DNA of 64,000 bases, taken from the NCBI RefSeq assembly GCF_004352835.1, contig NZ_SJSB01000009.1, positions 86,324 through 150,323 on the forward strand, given 5' to 3'. Below are positions 35,937 through 43,961 of the stretch, piece after piece. This DNA is from Marinomonas flavescens. GTDB lineage: Bacteria > Pseudomonadota > Gammaproteobacteria > Pseudomonadales > Marinomonadaceae. Position numbers and translations under genes: made by a program. Position 1 is the first letter of the stretch. The number at the start of each line of letters is the position of its first letter. Under the pieces are notes generated by a model, which did no database searches, was not told where the DNA came from, and saw nothing but the letters and a program-made list of their open reading frames with translations.

Positions 35937-36269
35937 TTATGGTTTTTTAACGATGACAGTGCCGGCTACGTTCGATGCATAGTCGTTAAAAAAGGTATAT
36001 TTCCCTGCTTTTAGTGGGCCGGTAAATACAGATATATGCCCATTTGGTACCGCTATTTTTTCGAATTTCATGTCGTAGCTTTCGAGTTCCGCTACTTTTT
36101 TGGTTTTATTGCTGAGTTTAATTTGTATGCGAGTATTGGCTGGAATGTGGAGTTGTTTTGGTAAAAAGCCATTAGGTGTTAATTCCAACGGGATAACTAA
36201 TCGCTCGGCATAAGCCGGAAGGCAAACACCTGAAAAAACGGAAACCAGAAGGAAACAGCGTAGCAACAT
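35937..36269 (-). CDS. Secreted cupredoxin-like protein of the iron-uptake operon
   Basis: The 110-residue protein has a signal peptide ending near residue 21 (CLPAYA) and a single cupredoxin-fold domain (LTPNGFLPKQLHIPANTRIQIKL to GTVIVKKP). The standard copper ligands near the C-terminus (C-x-H-x-M) are absent; the sequence there is YTFFNDYASNVAG. It resembles the EfeO N-terminal domain and the Ftr1-linked cupredoxins. It may oxidize or hold iron, which is inferred. It leads the operon, 15 bp before ftr1. Confidence 0.85.
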   Translation of the reverse strand: MLLRCFLLVSVFSGVCLPAYAERLVIPLELTPNGFLPKQLHIPANTRIQIKLSNKTKKVAELESYDMKFEKIAVPNGHISVFTGPLKAGKYTFFNDYASNVAGTVIVKKP

Positions 36270-36288
36270 GAGGTATCTCTCTCTTTAT

Positions 36289-36318
36289 CTTTGGTTGAAG
36301 TATCGACTTCAACCAAAG
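36289..36318 (-). promoter_or_regulatory. Hairpin in the 5' leader of the cupredoxin-ftr1-P19 operon
   Basis: CTTTGGTTGAAG (36289-36300) and CTTCAACCAAAG (36307-36318) are perfect 12-bp arms around a 6-nt loop. It lies between the Fur box and the ribosome site GAGAGAG, so it would be in the transcript leader. No T run follows. Confidence 0.6.
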
Positions 36319-36328
36319 AGTGTTATGA

Positions 36329-36351
36329 GTATTGATAATTATTATCAATAC
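36329..36351. promoter_or_regulatory. Fur box of the cupredoxin-ftr1-P19 operon
   Basis: GTATTGATA (36329-36337) and TATCAATAC (36343-36351) are perfect 9-bp arms around ATTAT, a strong Fur match and the same architecture as the box at 16615. A second partial match begins at 36360. Confidence 0.75.
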
Positions 36352-36564
36352 GTTAATTGGTATTGATTCTCATCCTTATCGGTTGTCTTCGTCAACTAGG
36401 TCTTGTGTGTTTTCAATCTTAATCAGCAATGTTTACTGAAATTTAAAAAGGTGTAAGTAATGCGAGAAGAGTAGAAACGAAGAAATAGGCTAATGATGAA
36501 ATAGAGAATTATTTTTCTATTTATGAGGTGAGGGTGGTGCTGCAGGAAGAGTGCTTAAACGTAA

Positions 36565-36589
36565 AAAGGCCTTCATGTTGAAGGCCTTT
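36565..36589 (-). terminator. Terminator of pgi
   Basis: Perfect 11-bp arms (36565-36575, 36579-36589) with a 3-nt loop; on the minus strand a T run follows at 36567-36563. It lies 26 bp past the pgi stop. The stretch 36352-36560 upstream shows no gene. Confidence 0.85.
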
Positions 36590-36614
36590 AAAGGAAAGGA
36601 ACAATGCTTCTAAA

Positions 36615-38261
36615 TTAGCTTTGTGCTTTCTTGAACGCTTTAATCAGTGCTTGGGTAGACGCATCCAGTGCGCTGTTGTCGCTGTCGCTAACAAGGCGGT
36701 TGAAGATGTCGGTTCCCAATACTTTACCAAGCTCTACGCCCCACTGATCGAATGAGTTGATACCCCAAATTGTGCCTTGTACAAAAGTACGGTGTTCATA
36801 AAGGGCGATCAATGCACCGACGGTTTCTGGTGTCATCTTATTCGTTAGAAGTGTATTGCTTGGACGATTGCCTTTGATCACCTTGTGCGGTGCAATGGTA
36901 TCGATCTGCTCGGCAGTCGCGCCGGCATCACGAAGCTCTTGCTGCGCTTGCTCAAGGGTTTTACCAACCATTAGCGCTTGAGATTGGCTTAGGCAGTTGG
37001 CAAACAATTGTGCGTGATGATCTTTAATCGGATTGTGTGACGCCAATGGCGCAATGAAATCCACTGGTACAAGACGTGTACCCTGATGCAATAACTGGTG
37101 ATAAGCGTGTTGGCCGTTGGTGCCAGCGCCACCCCAGATAATTGGACCTGTGTCTGTTTCAACGCCATCGCCATTTAAGAGGGTCGATTTACCATTACTC
37201 TCCATATCCAGTTGTTGGATATGCGCTGGTAAGGCTCGTAAGTAATGGTCGTAAGGGATCAAGGCATGAGTTTGTGCGTTATGGAAGTTGATATACCATA
37301 CGCCCAATGCACCCATGATGACGGGTAGATTTTCTTCAAACGGTGCTGTACGAAAATGCTCATCCATTTGATGTGCGCCATCGAGCAAGGCGTAGAAGTT
37401 ATCCATGCCAACCGCAATCGCAACCGGCAGACCAATCGCAGACCAAAGAGAGTAGCGACCGCCTACCCAGTCCCACATAGGAAAGATGTTTTCTTCTGCC
37501 ATGCCGAAAGCGACGGCCTTTTCTACGTTCGAACTAACAGCAGCAAAGTGTTGGCTAACGGTGTCTTCTGAACCGCCATTGTTTAGGAACCAGTCGCGCG
37601 CGGCGTTGGCGTTCGACAAGGTTTCTAGAGTGCCAAAAGTTTTTGATGAAATCACAAAAACGGTGGTTTCAGGGTTCAGTTGTTTAAGCTTACCCGTGAT
37701 GTCAGAGCCGTCAATATTGGCAACAAAGTGTACTTTGATATCATCTTTTTTGTAGGGGGTGAGCGCTTCAGCGACAACTTTAGGCCCAAGGTAAGAGCCG
37801 CCGATACCGATAGAAACCACGTCTGTAATGGTTTTACCGTTGTAGCCTTTCCATTCGCCGCTGTGCAGCTGGGCAACAAATTTTTCCATTTGTTTTAGCG
37901 TTGAGCGAACTTCTGCCAAGACATTGACGCCATCTACCATGAGCGATTCTTGAGCCTGGCTTGCGCGAAGCGCTATGTGCAACACGGAACGATCTTCGGT
38001 GTTATTGATATGTGCACCACTAAACATGCCTTTGATGGCGGTTGTTAAGCCGGCTTCTTTAACAAGGTCGATTAGTAAGGATAAGGTTTTTTGATTCGCG
38101 CGGTTTTTTGCGTAATCCAGTGTCCAGCCAGCGGCTTGTACTGTGTACTTTTCGGCGCGATTTTTGTCCTGTTCAAACAAGGACTTCATCTCAACAGAGT
38201 CGATTTCTTTTTGGTGCTCTGCTAGTGCTTGCCAAGCGCTACGTTGGGTAGGTGAATGCAT
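36615..38261 (-). CDS. pgi: Glucose-6-phosphate isomerase
   Basis: The 548-residue enzyme interconverts glucose 6-phosphate and fructose 6-phosphate. It shows [19 protein letters not shown] (VVSIGIGGS at about residue 147), [34 protein letters not shown] and the late NQWG-like [13 protein letters not shown] with the active-site lysine. Length equals the E. coli enzyme. It ends the dksA-to-pgi gene series, 27 bp after panC, and has its own terminator. Confidence 0.97.
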   Translation of the reverse strand: MHSPTQRSAWQALAEHQKEIDSVEMKSLFEQDKNRAEKYTVQAAGWTLDYAKNRANQKTLSLLIDLVKEAGLTTAIKGMFSGAHINNTEDRSVLHIALRASQAQESLMVDGVNVLAEVRSTLKQMEKFVAQLHSGEWKGYNGKTITDVVSIGIGGSYLGPKVVAEALTPYKKDDIKVHFVANIDGSDITGKLKQLNPETTVFVISSKTFGTLETLSNANAARDWFLNNGGSEDTVSQHFAAVSSNVEKAVAFGMAEENIFPMWDWVGGRYSLWSAIGLPVAIAVGMDNFYALLDGAHQMDEHFRTAPFEENLPVIMGALGVWYINFHNAQTHALIPYDHYLRALPAHIQQLDMESNGKSTLLNGDGVETDTGPIIWGGAGTNGQHAYHQLLHQGTRLVPVDFIAPLASHNPIKDHHAQLFANCLSQSQALMVGKTLEQAQQELRDAGATAEQIDTIAPHKVIKGNRPSNTLLTNKMTPETVGALIALYEHRTFVQGTIWGINSFDQWGVELGKVLGTDIFNRLVSDSDNSALDASTQALIKAFKKAQS

Positions 38262-38288
38262 TACAATCTCCCTTGGTCTTAAAATGAG

Positions 38289-39140
38289 TTAGGCCAATTC
38301 AATACGCAAGTTATCTATTAAACGTGCATGACCTAGGTATGCCGCAGCCAAAATGACTAAGCTCTTCTCTTCTTCTGACGGTGTTTGTAAATTATCTTGT
38401 GCGCGGATTTCGAAATAATCACGCTTAAAGCCAGCCGTTTCAAGCTTCTGTTGAGCTTGTTCGCGAATGTCCTCGTGACTCGCACGGTTTTCTAGTAACG
38501 CGTCTTTTGCCCATAACAAGGTTTTGTACATTGCAGGAGCGATGCGTCTTTCTTCTTCTGTTAAGTAACCATTACGCGAACTCATGGCTAGGCCATCTTC
38601 GTTGCGCGCAATATCGACACCGATGATACGAACGTTAGAGCTTAGGTCACGCACCATGTCTTCAATGACTTTGAGTTGTTGAAAGTCTTTGTTGCCAAAT
38701 ATCGCACAGTCTGGCTGAACAATGTTAAACAATTTTGTCACAACTGTGGAAACACCAACGAAATGTCCGGGGCGAGTAGCACCACACAATATATTGGATA
38801 AACCAACTACTTCAATTTGGGTTTGGCTGCGTTTGCCATCTGGGTACATTTCTTTTGCGTCTGGGGCAAACAAGTAATGACAGCCATTTGCTTTGAGGAC
38901 TTTTTTGTCTTCTTCTAATGTTTTTGGGTAGCGTTCAATGTCTTCATTAGCAGAAAATTGCATTGGGTTTAGAAAAACAGAAGACACGACCACATCGCCT
39001 TCTTTTACGGCACGTCGAATTAATGACATGTGCCCATCGTGTAAGTTACCCATGGTTGGAACGAACGCGATGCTTTTATCTTGTAGGCGTTCTTTTTTTA
39101 ATTCCGCGCGAAGTTCGGCAACAGTGTGAAAGGTTTTCAT
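38289..39140 (-). CDS. panC: Pantothenate synthetase
   Basis: PanC joins pantoate and beta-alanine with ATP. The 283-residue protein has FVPTMGNLHDGHMSLIRRA (HIGH-like ATP motif at about residues 27-45), VFLNPMQFSANEDIERYP, GATRPGHFVGVSTVVTKLFNIV and the KMSKS-like AMSSRNGYL. It overlaps panB by four bases, so the pair is translationally coupled. Confidence 0.97.
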   Translation of the reverse strand: MKTFHTVAELRAELKKERLQDKSIAFVPTMGNLHDGHMSLIRRAVKEGDVVVSSVFLNPMQFSANEDIERYPKTLEEDKKVLKANGCHYLFAPDAKEMYPDGKRSQTQIEVVGLSNILCGATRPGHFVGVSTVVTKLFNIVQPDCAIFGNKDFQQLKVIEDMVRDLSSNVRIIGVDIARNEDGLAMSSRNGYLTEEERRIAPAMYKTLLWAKDALLENRASHEDIREQAQQKLETAGFKRDYFEIRAQDNLQTPSEEEKSLVILAAAYLGHARLIDNLRIELA

Positions 39141-39964
39141 GATTTAAATCCATGTTCTGACGTAGGGAATTGTTGGTTTTTGACTTCGTAAACGTAGGCT
39201 TCGAAAGCTTCTTGAATGCTACGACCATCGGTTAAAAAGTTTTTTACGAAGCGCGGACGTTTACCGATGTTAGCGCCGATCATGTCGTGCATCACTAGGA
39301 CTTGTCCATCGGTATGTGGGCCTGCGCCTATGCCGATTGTCGGTACTGAAACCGCCTCGGTAAGGGTTTTACCTAGCTCAGTTGGAATGCATTCATAAAG
39401 CAATACATCGGCACCGGCTTCAACCAGTGCAAGTGAGTCAGACAGTAACAAGTCTGCCGCTTGTTGGCCTTTACCTTGTACTTTGTAGCCACCTAGCTTA
39501 TTGACAAACTGAGGGGTTAAACCAAGGTGAGCACACACGGGAATGCCACGATTACTGAGTGCTTTAATGATGTCTTTTAGCCACGCAGCCCCTTCGATTT
39601 TCACCATATTAGCGCCAGCCTGCATCAGCTTACCGGCGTTTTCTAGGGCGTGTTCGATGGAGTTGTACGTCATGAAGGACATGTCGGCCAATATGAAGGC
39701 GTTAGTGTTGCCGCGTTTGACCGCCGCGGTGTGATAACACATGTCTTCAATGGTAACAGGTAGTGTGCTTTCTTGACCCTGAATAACCATACCGAGAGAG
39801 TCGCCAATCAAAATCGTTTCAACGCCTGCTTCGTTCATGACATGAGTAAAAGTCGCATCATAACTGGTTAAGCAGGTGAATTTTTCTTTGTTTTCCTTCA
39901 TGGCTTTAAGGTCAGACAAAGAGATTGGATGGCTGAGTTTTTTTTCAGAGTTATTTGAATACAT
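39137..39964 (-). CDS. panB: 3-methyl-2-oxobutanoate hydroxymethyltransferase
   Basis: PanB makes ketopantoate from 2-oxoisovalerate and methylene-tetrahydrofolate. The 275-residue TIM barrel has LTSYDATFTHVMNEAGVETILIGDSLGMV (metal Asp in GDS), ILADMSFMTY, VKIEGAAW and TIGIGAGPHTDGQVLVMHDMIG. The stop lies 3 bp into the panC start overlap. folK lies three bases upstream. The start is a plain ATG without a strong ribosome site. Confidence 0.97.
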   Translation of the reverse strand: MYSNNSEKKLSHPISLSDLKAMKENKEKFTCLTSYDATFTHVMNEAGVETILIGDSLGMVIQGQESTLPVTIEDMCYHTAAVKRGNTNAFILADMSFMTYNSIEHALENAGKLMQAGANMVKIEGAAWLKDIIKALSNRGIPVCAHLGLTPQFVNKLGGYKVQGKGQQAADLLLSDSLALVEAGADVLLYECIPTELGKTLTEAVSVPTIGIGAGPHTDGQVLVMHDMIGANIGKRPRFVKNFLTDGRSIQEAFEAYVYEVKNQQFPTSEHGFKS

Positions 39965-39967
39965 AGA

Positions 39968-40453
39968 TCATTCTTCTTCTATAGAAACCAAGTCGCTGGT
40001 ATCAAGTTGGCGTAAATGCTCTGCCACGGTGTTACCGTTAGTTAGGAGCATTTCTGGTGCCAGATCCATAAGGGGACGGATAACGAACCCTCTTTCTAGC
40101 ATGTGAGGATGAGGAACAGTGAGGCGAGGCAAGGCAATGGTCTCATTGTTATATAGCAATAAATCAAGATCGAGTGTACGTGGCCCCCAATGGCGTTCTC
40201 GAACGCGATGGTGCGCTTGTTCAATACTTTGTAATACGTCGAGTAGTTCGATGGGGCTTAGATGGGTTTGTACGCAAGCAACAGCATTTACGTAGTCCGG
40301 CTGATCCTGAGGACCAACCGGTTTACTGGAGTAGAGTGTGGAAATGTGAAAACTGGTCAAATCTGGGTGTGCAGACAATTGCCCAATAGCACTGTGCATT
40401 TGAGCTATTGGGTCTTCTAAATTACTACCAAGTCCAATATAAGCAAGGTTCAC
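39968..40453 (-). CDS. folK: 2-amino-4-hydroxy-6-hydroxymethyldihydropteridine pyrophosphokinase
   Basis: FolK transfers diphosphate from ATP to hydroxymethyl-dihydropterin for folate synthesis. The 161-residue protein begins YIGLGSNLEDP and has the HPPK signature RERHWGPRTLDLDLLLYNN (about residues 84-102), then LPRLTVPHPHMLERGFVIRPLMDLAP. It sits 11 bp after pcnB and three before panB, the common pcnB-folK-panBC arrangement. Confidence 0.96.
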   Translation of the reverse strand: MNLAYIGLGSNLEDPIAQMHSAIGQLSAHPDLTSFHISTLYSSKPVGPQDQPDYVNAVACVQTHLSPIELLDVLQSIEQAHHRVRERHWGPRTLDLDLLLYNNETIALPRLTVPHPHMLERGFVIRPLMDLAPEMLLTNGNTVAEHLRQLDTSDLVSIEEE

Positions 40454-40464
40454 TCTAGTCCCTT

Positions 40465-41895
40465 TTACTCTGTAGGTGTTTCTCTTTGAGGGGCATTACT
40501 TTTCTTACGACGGCGAGGGCGGCGTTTTTTTACCGCTTCTTTATCGCTAGAGCGTACATCAATATTTTTGATGAGTTCTCTTTGATCATTTTCGTTAGCA
40601 AACTGAAAAGATTCCCACCAAGCACCAAGGTCGTCGAGTTTGGTGCCGCTGAGCTCGCGGATTAGTAAGAAATCAAAAGCAGCACGAAAGCGTGGATGAT
40701 CAAGCAATATAAAGGCGCGTTTGCCATAGCGCTTTGGTAAACGGAACTGCATATCCCAAATTTCGCGCATTGGTGTAGAGAAACGTCTTGGGATAGCGGT
40801 AGAAGCAACCTGATTGTCTAGCACCATACTAGCCGCTTGATGAAGTGCTGGCGTCGCAGGCATGCCTTGAGATAAAAATTCTTCATGACGAAGCAAAACA
40901 CTTGGCCATAACATGACGGCATATAAAAAATATGGCGCCGTCGTTTTACCATTTTGAAGTCGATTATCGGTATTTTCTAAGCCCTGCAATATGAAGGCTT
41001 CGGGGTTGATGTCTTCACGTTTCCAGCCACTCACCAATAACGCTTCAGTGTCTGGAAATAAGTATTTGAATAAACCGTATTGACGTAGCAAATGAAAGGT
41101 TTTGATGCCATTGCCGCTGCCAAGTAATTTAAGAACTTCTTCGAATAAGCGAGCTGGTGGAATGTGGTCCAATAAATGGGCCATTTCTTTAATAGGGGCG
41201 GCGGTTGATTCTTCTATGTCAAAACCAAGCTTGCCAGCAAAGCGGATAGCGCGAAGCATGCGAACAGGGTCTTCCTGATAGCGCTTTCTTGCATCACCGA
41301 TCATGCGTATTTTTTTGTTCGCTATATCTTCTAGGCCACCACAGTAATCGTGGATACTAAAATCTTTTACGTTGTAATAAAGAGCATTAAAGGTAAAGTC
41401 ACGGCGTTCAGCGTCTTCTTCGATGCTGCCGTAAACATTATCTCGTAGCACAATACCATGAGCTGATCGTGCTGAGTCCTTGCCCTTTAAGGATTCTTGA
41501 GGTTGGCTTGCACCGCTATCGTGAGCAGCGCTGGCTCTAAAAGTAGATACCTCAATAATTTCCCTTCCAAACGTAACATGAACTAAACGAAAGCGGCGTC
41601 CGATTAGACGAGAGTTCGAGAATAGATCATTAACTTCTTCAGGAGTAGCGTTAGTAACGACGTCAAAATCTTTTGGCTCTATATCAATCAAATGATCGCG
41701 GACACAGCCGCCAACTAAGTAGGCATCATAGCCAGCTTTGTTTAGTCGATAGAGTACTTTGACAGCGTTCGGGCTTAAATTTTGGCGAGATAAGCTATGA
41801 TCGCTACGCGGGATAATAATAGGGTAAGTCTGAGCCTTAGGTGAGGCAAAGATTGAGGTGGCTTTACGTACCAGAGATTTTAATCCTGTAAACAT
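40465..41895 (-). CDS. pcnB: Poly(A) polymerase I
   Basis: PcnB adds poly(A) tails that promote RNA decay. The 476-residue protein has the nucleotidyltransferase signature LVGGCVRDHLIDIEPKDFDVVTNATPEEV at about residues 60-88, the RRFRLVHV segment, RRDFTFNALYYN and the RNA-binding domain EDPVRMLRAIRFAGKLGF. A basic tail (KKRRPRRRKKS) ends it. It lies downstream of the cbrB-like gene, separated by the CrcZ-like sRNA region. Confidence 0.96.
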   Translation of the reverse strand: MFTGLKSLVRKATSIFASPKAQTYPIIIPRSDHSLSRQNLSPNAVKVLYRLNKAGYDAYLVGGCVRDHLIDIEPKDFDVVTNATPEEVNDLFSNSRLIGRRFRLVHVTFGREIIEVSTFRASAAHDSGASQPQESLKGKDSARSAHGIVLRDNVYGSIEEDAERRDFTFNALYYNVKDFSIHDYCGGLEDIANKKIRMIGDARKRYQEDPVRMLRAIRFAGKLGFDIEESTAAPIKEMAHLLDHIPPARLFEEVLKLLGSGNGIKTFHLLRQYGLFKYLFPDTEALLVSGWKREDINPEAFILQGLENTDNRLQNGKTTAPYFLYAVMLWPSVLLRHEEFLSQGMPATPALHQAASMVLDNQVASTAIPRRFSTPMREIWDMQFRLPKRYGKRAFILLDHPRFRAAFDFLLIRELSGTKLDDLGAWWESFQFANENDQRELIKNIDVRSSDKEAVKKRRPRRRKKSNAPQRETPTE

Positions 41896-42008
41896 TAGAC
41901 GACAAATTTTAAGTTAGCGAAAACTGTATTCTACACGTGTGGCTAAGAAGTTACACGAGTATTAAAGTATTCAAATTGGATGATTGTACTATGATGTGCG
42001 TAGGGAGG

Positions 42009-42310
42009 AAGCGATTATTAAAAACAAAATAATCGCTTTGGATACATGAAGATACTAGTTCCGAAAACAAAGTGGGTGCTGCTTATGCAGTTCTACTCAA
42101 GTTTTATTTTTATTATTGCAATGTTTTCATCGCCCTAAGGCTTACATATCTAAAAAAATCAATTATCCAAAGCGATTTTCTATCCATAGCCTCAAATTTT
42201 TATTTTTATTTTAAGAGGCTACAGTGTTCCTATATTTTATTTTTATTGTTAAGAACTTACACACGACGACTAACTTATTTTTATTCTTGGTCAATCTTAT
42301 TATCGTTGTG
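42009..42310 (-). ncRNA. CrcZ-like small RNA (candidate Hfq/Crc-titrating RNA)
   Basis: Between the cbrB-like gene and pcnB, where pseudomonads encode CrcZ, the minus strand has four A-rich AANAAN-type tracts (about 42274-42286, 42235-42247, 42197-42210, 42102-42117), such as AACAATAAAAATAAA and CAATAATAAAAATAAAA. Two sit in hairpin loops: TAGCCTC...GAGGCTA (42221-42187) and GTTCTTA...TAGGAAC (42254-42226, one wobble). CrcZ RNAs sequester Hfq with Crc through such tracts and relieve carbon catabolite repression. A sigma-54 promoter lies upstream at 42321-42337. The 3' end is unsure; a hairpin at 42009-42038 may mark it, without a T tail. Confidence 0.7.
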
Positions 42311-42320
42311 ATCTATATAG

Positions 42321-42337
42321 AGCATATCCTATGCCAA
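42321..42337 (-). promoter_or_regulatory. Sigma-54 promoter of the CrcZ-like RNA
   Basis: The minus strand reads TTGGCATAGGATATGCT, which fits TGGCAC-N5-TTGC with the required GG-N10-GC spacing (GG at 42335-42334, GC at 42323-42322). The start of transcription should be near 42310. Confidence 0.75.
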
Positions 42338-42423
42338 AAAACATACTCCATTGAATTATAAGGTTTTTACACTTTTTTTGTTCACTTTTCTTACAATATC
42401 TTTCTGTGTTTTTGTGTGAATTA

Positions 42424-42437
42424 GTAACAAGTGTTAC
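42424..42437. promoter_or_regulatory. Candidate CbrB binding site upstream of the CrcZ-like RNA
   Basis: GTAACAAGTGTTAC is a palindrome of GTAACA and TGTTAC, half-sites I recall for CbrB at Pseudomonas crcZ, though usually more widely spaced. It lies about 95 bp upstream of the sigma-54 promoter, a suitable activator distance, and overlaps the stop codon of the cbrB-like gene. Confidence 0.5.
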
Positions 42438-43867
42438 TTATCGGTTGTTACTTTTTTGGGTATGCCAAGCTTTTGACGTCTTTCCCATAAGCTTTTTCTT
42501 GATATGCCCAAAGATTGTGCAAGTTGCGTCTCTGTCATCTTGTGCTGGTGCGTCAGCACAAAGTGTTTGAAGTAGTCGTCTAGTGTGGTGCCGCTTGATG
42601 GCGCCATTTGGTTTGCCGTATTTGAATCTGTAGAGCTGGTGGCATTTTTCTGCCTGTTCGTTGTATTGGGCGCTAATTTTAGATTTGCTGCTTCCACTTT
42701 GTTGACGGGGCTTAGTATAACAGCGCGCTCAATGGCGTTTTCCAATTCACGAACATTGCCAGGCCAGTTGTGGGCTCGAATCGCGCGATCAAACTCTTTG
42801 TTGTAACTGAGTGCTGCGCGGTTGTGCTTCTTACAAACTTTTTCGAGAAGAAATTTAGCAATGGTAGAAATGTCCTCGTCACGTTCTCGTAACGGCGGGA
42901 TTAGCAGCTCCATAACATAGAGCCGATAGTATAAATCTTCCCGAAAATAACCTTTGCGTACCATGTCTATTAAGTCTCTGTGTGTTGCGGTCACTAGGCG
43001 CACATTAACCGTAGTAGACTGAACCGCCCCAACGCGACGAATTTCTCCTTCCTGCAGTACACGAAGCAGCCTCGCTTGAGCTTCTAATGGCAGTTCGCCT
43101 ATTTCATCAAGAAACAAGGTGCCATTATCAGCAGCAAAGATAAGACCATCTCGTGCTGAGACAGCGCCGGTAAAAGCCCCTTTTTCATGCCCAAAGAGTT
43201 CTGACTCGATCAGATTCTCTGGGATGGCGGCGCAGTTGACGCTGACGAGTGGCTTTTCGTGTCTTTTGCTTAGATTGTGTAGGGCTTTAGCAACTAGCTC
43301 TTTACCGGTCCCAGATTCACCCCGAATCAGCACGGTAACATCGGTTCCTGCGACTTTTCTGATATCGCTATACAGTTCTTGCATTGGAGGGCAATTACCA
43401 ATGATGCCGCTGTCTGTATCGCCAAGCTTGTTCGCTTCTTCTTCCTTTTCGGAGCGAGCAAACAGTAAAGGCGGTTCAAGCTCTGGATTGGGAGCGATAT
43501 TTTGCGGTTCTTGAGCGGGGGTGTTTTCTAATACATCAATAACGCGTTTGAGAAGATTCTCGGAATCTGTTGGTAGGGGGAGGTAGTATTTTGCCCCCAT
43601 GGACATTGCGCTAACACCTGTGTTTAGGCTGGGGCGCGCATCTAATACGATGCGTGATGGCATTCCTTGCAATGTTGATAAGTCAGGTTCTAATACCGCT
43701 AAAATACTCTGATCGATCAGTAACAGATCGAAGTCGGCGAGTTCATAATATTTGTTTGCTTGCTCAAGGGAGTGGCTCAGATTGACTTGAAAACCGTAGC
43801 GAGAAAGCCATCGGTCTGCGTCCTTTAATGGGGAGTCTTCTGGGCAGATTATCATTATGTGATGCAT
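42434..43867 (-). CDS. cbrB: Sigma-54-dependent response regulator, CbrB-like, with degenerate receiver
   Basis: The 477-residue activator has a receiver-like domain (residues 1-120), an AAA+ domain with GESGTGKE Walker A, GAFTGA (sigma-54 contact) and FLDEIGELP, and a Fis-type HTH near the end (TETQLAQSLGISRKSLWERRQKLG). Synteny with dksA, gluQ, pcnB and folK points to CbrB. The receiver keeps D52 and an acidic E10-D11, but the conserved lysine is replaced (YYLPLPTD). No cbrA sensor gene adjoins. ATG 43867 (MHHIMIICPED) is chosen over a TTG or GTG farther upstream. Its likely target is the adjacent sRNA. Confidence 0.8.
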   Translation of the reverse strand: MHHIMIICPEDSPLKDADRWLSRYGFQVNLSHSLEQANKYYELADFDLLLIDQSILAVLEPDLSTLQGMPSRIVLDARPSLNTGVSAMSMGAKYYLPLPTDSENLLKRVIDVLENTPAQEPQNIAPNPELEPPLLFARSEKEEEANKLGDTDSGIIGNCPPMQELYSDIRKVAGTDVTVLIRGESGTGKELVAKALHNLSKRHEKPLVSVNCAAIPENLIESELFGHEKGAFTGAVSARDGLIFAADNGTLFLDEIGELPLEAQARLLRVLQEGEIRRVGAVQSTTVNVRLVTATHRDLIDMVRKGYFREDLYYRLYVMELLIPPLRERDEDISTIAKFLLEKVCKKHNRAALSYNKEFDRAIRAHNWPGNVRELENAIERAVILSPVNKVEAANLKLAPNTTNRQKNATSSTDSNTANQMAPSSGTTLDDYFKHFVLTHQHKMTETQLAQSLGISRKSLWERRQKLGIPKKVTTDK

Positions 43868-43961
43868 TTCAATGTCACCTCTTGTAACCAATGTAACGAT
43901 TATACACATTGGCTCGCTGTCCGCCAGAGGGGGATATAGGCATTATTGGAAAGTGTTTGTG

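Noticed and set aside
42072..42311. 79-codon frame on the plus strand between pcnB and the cbrB-like gene
   Set aside because: Its Phe/Tyr/Leu-rich product comes from the repeated T-rich tracts, there is no ribosome site, and the minus strand explains the tracts better as sRNA motifs.
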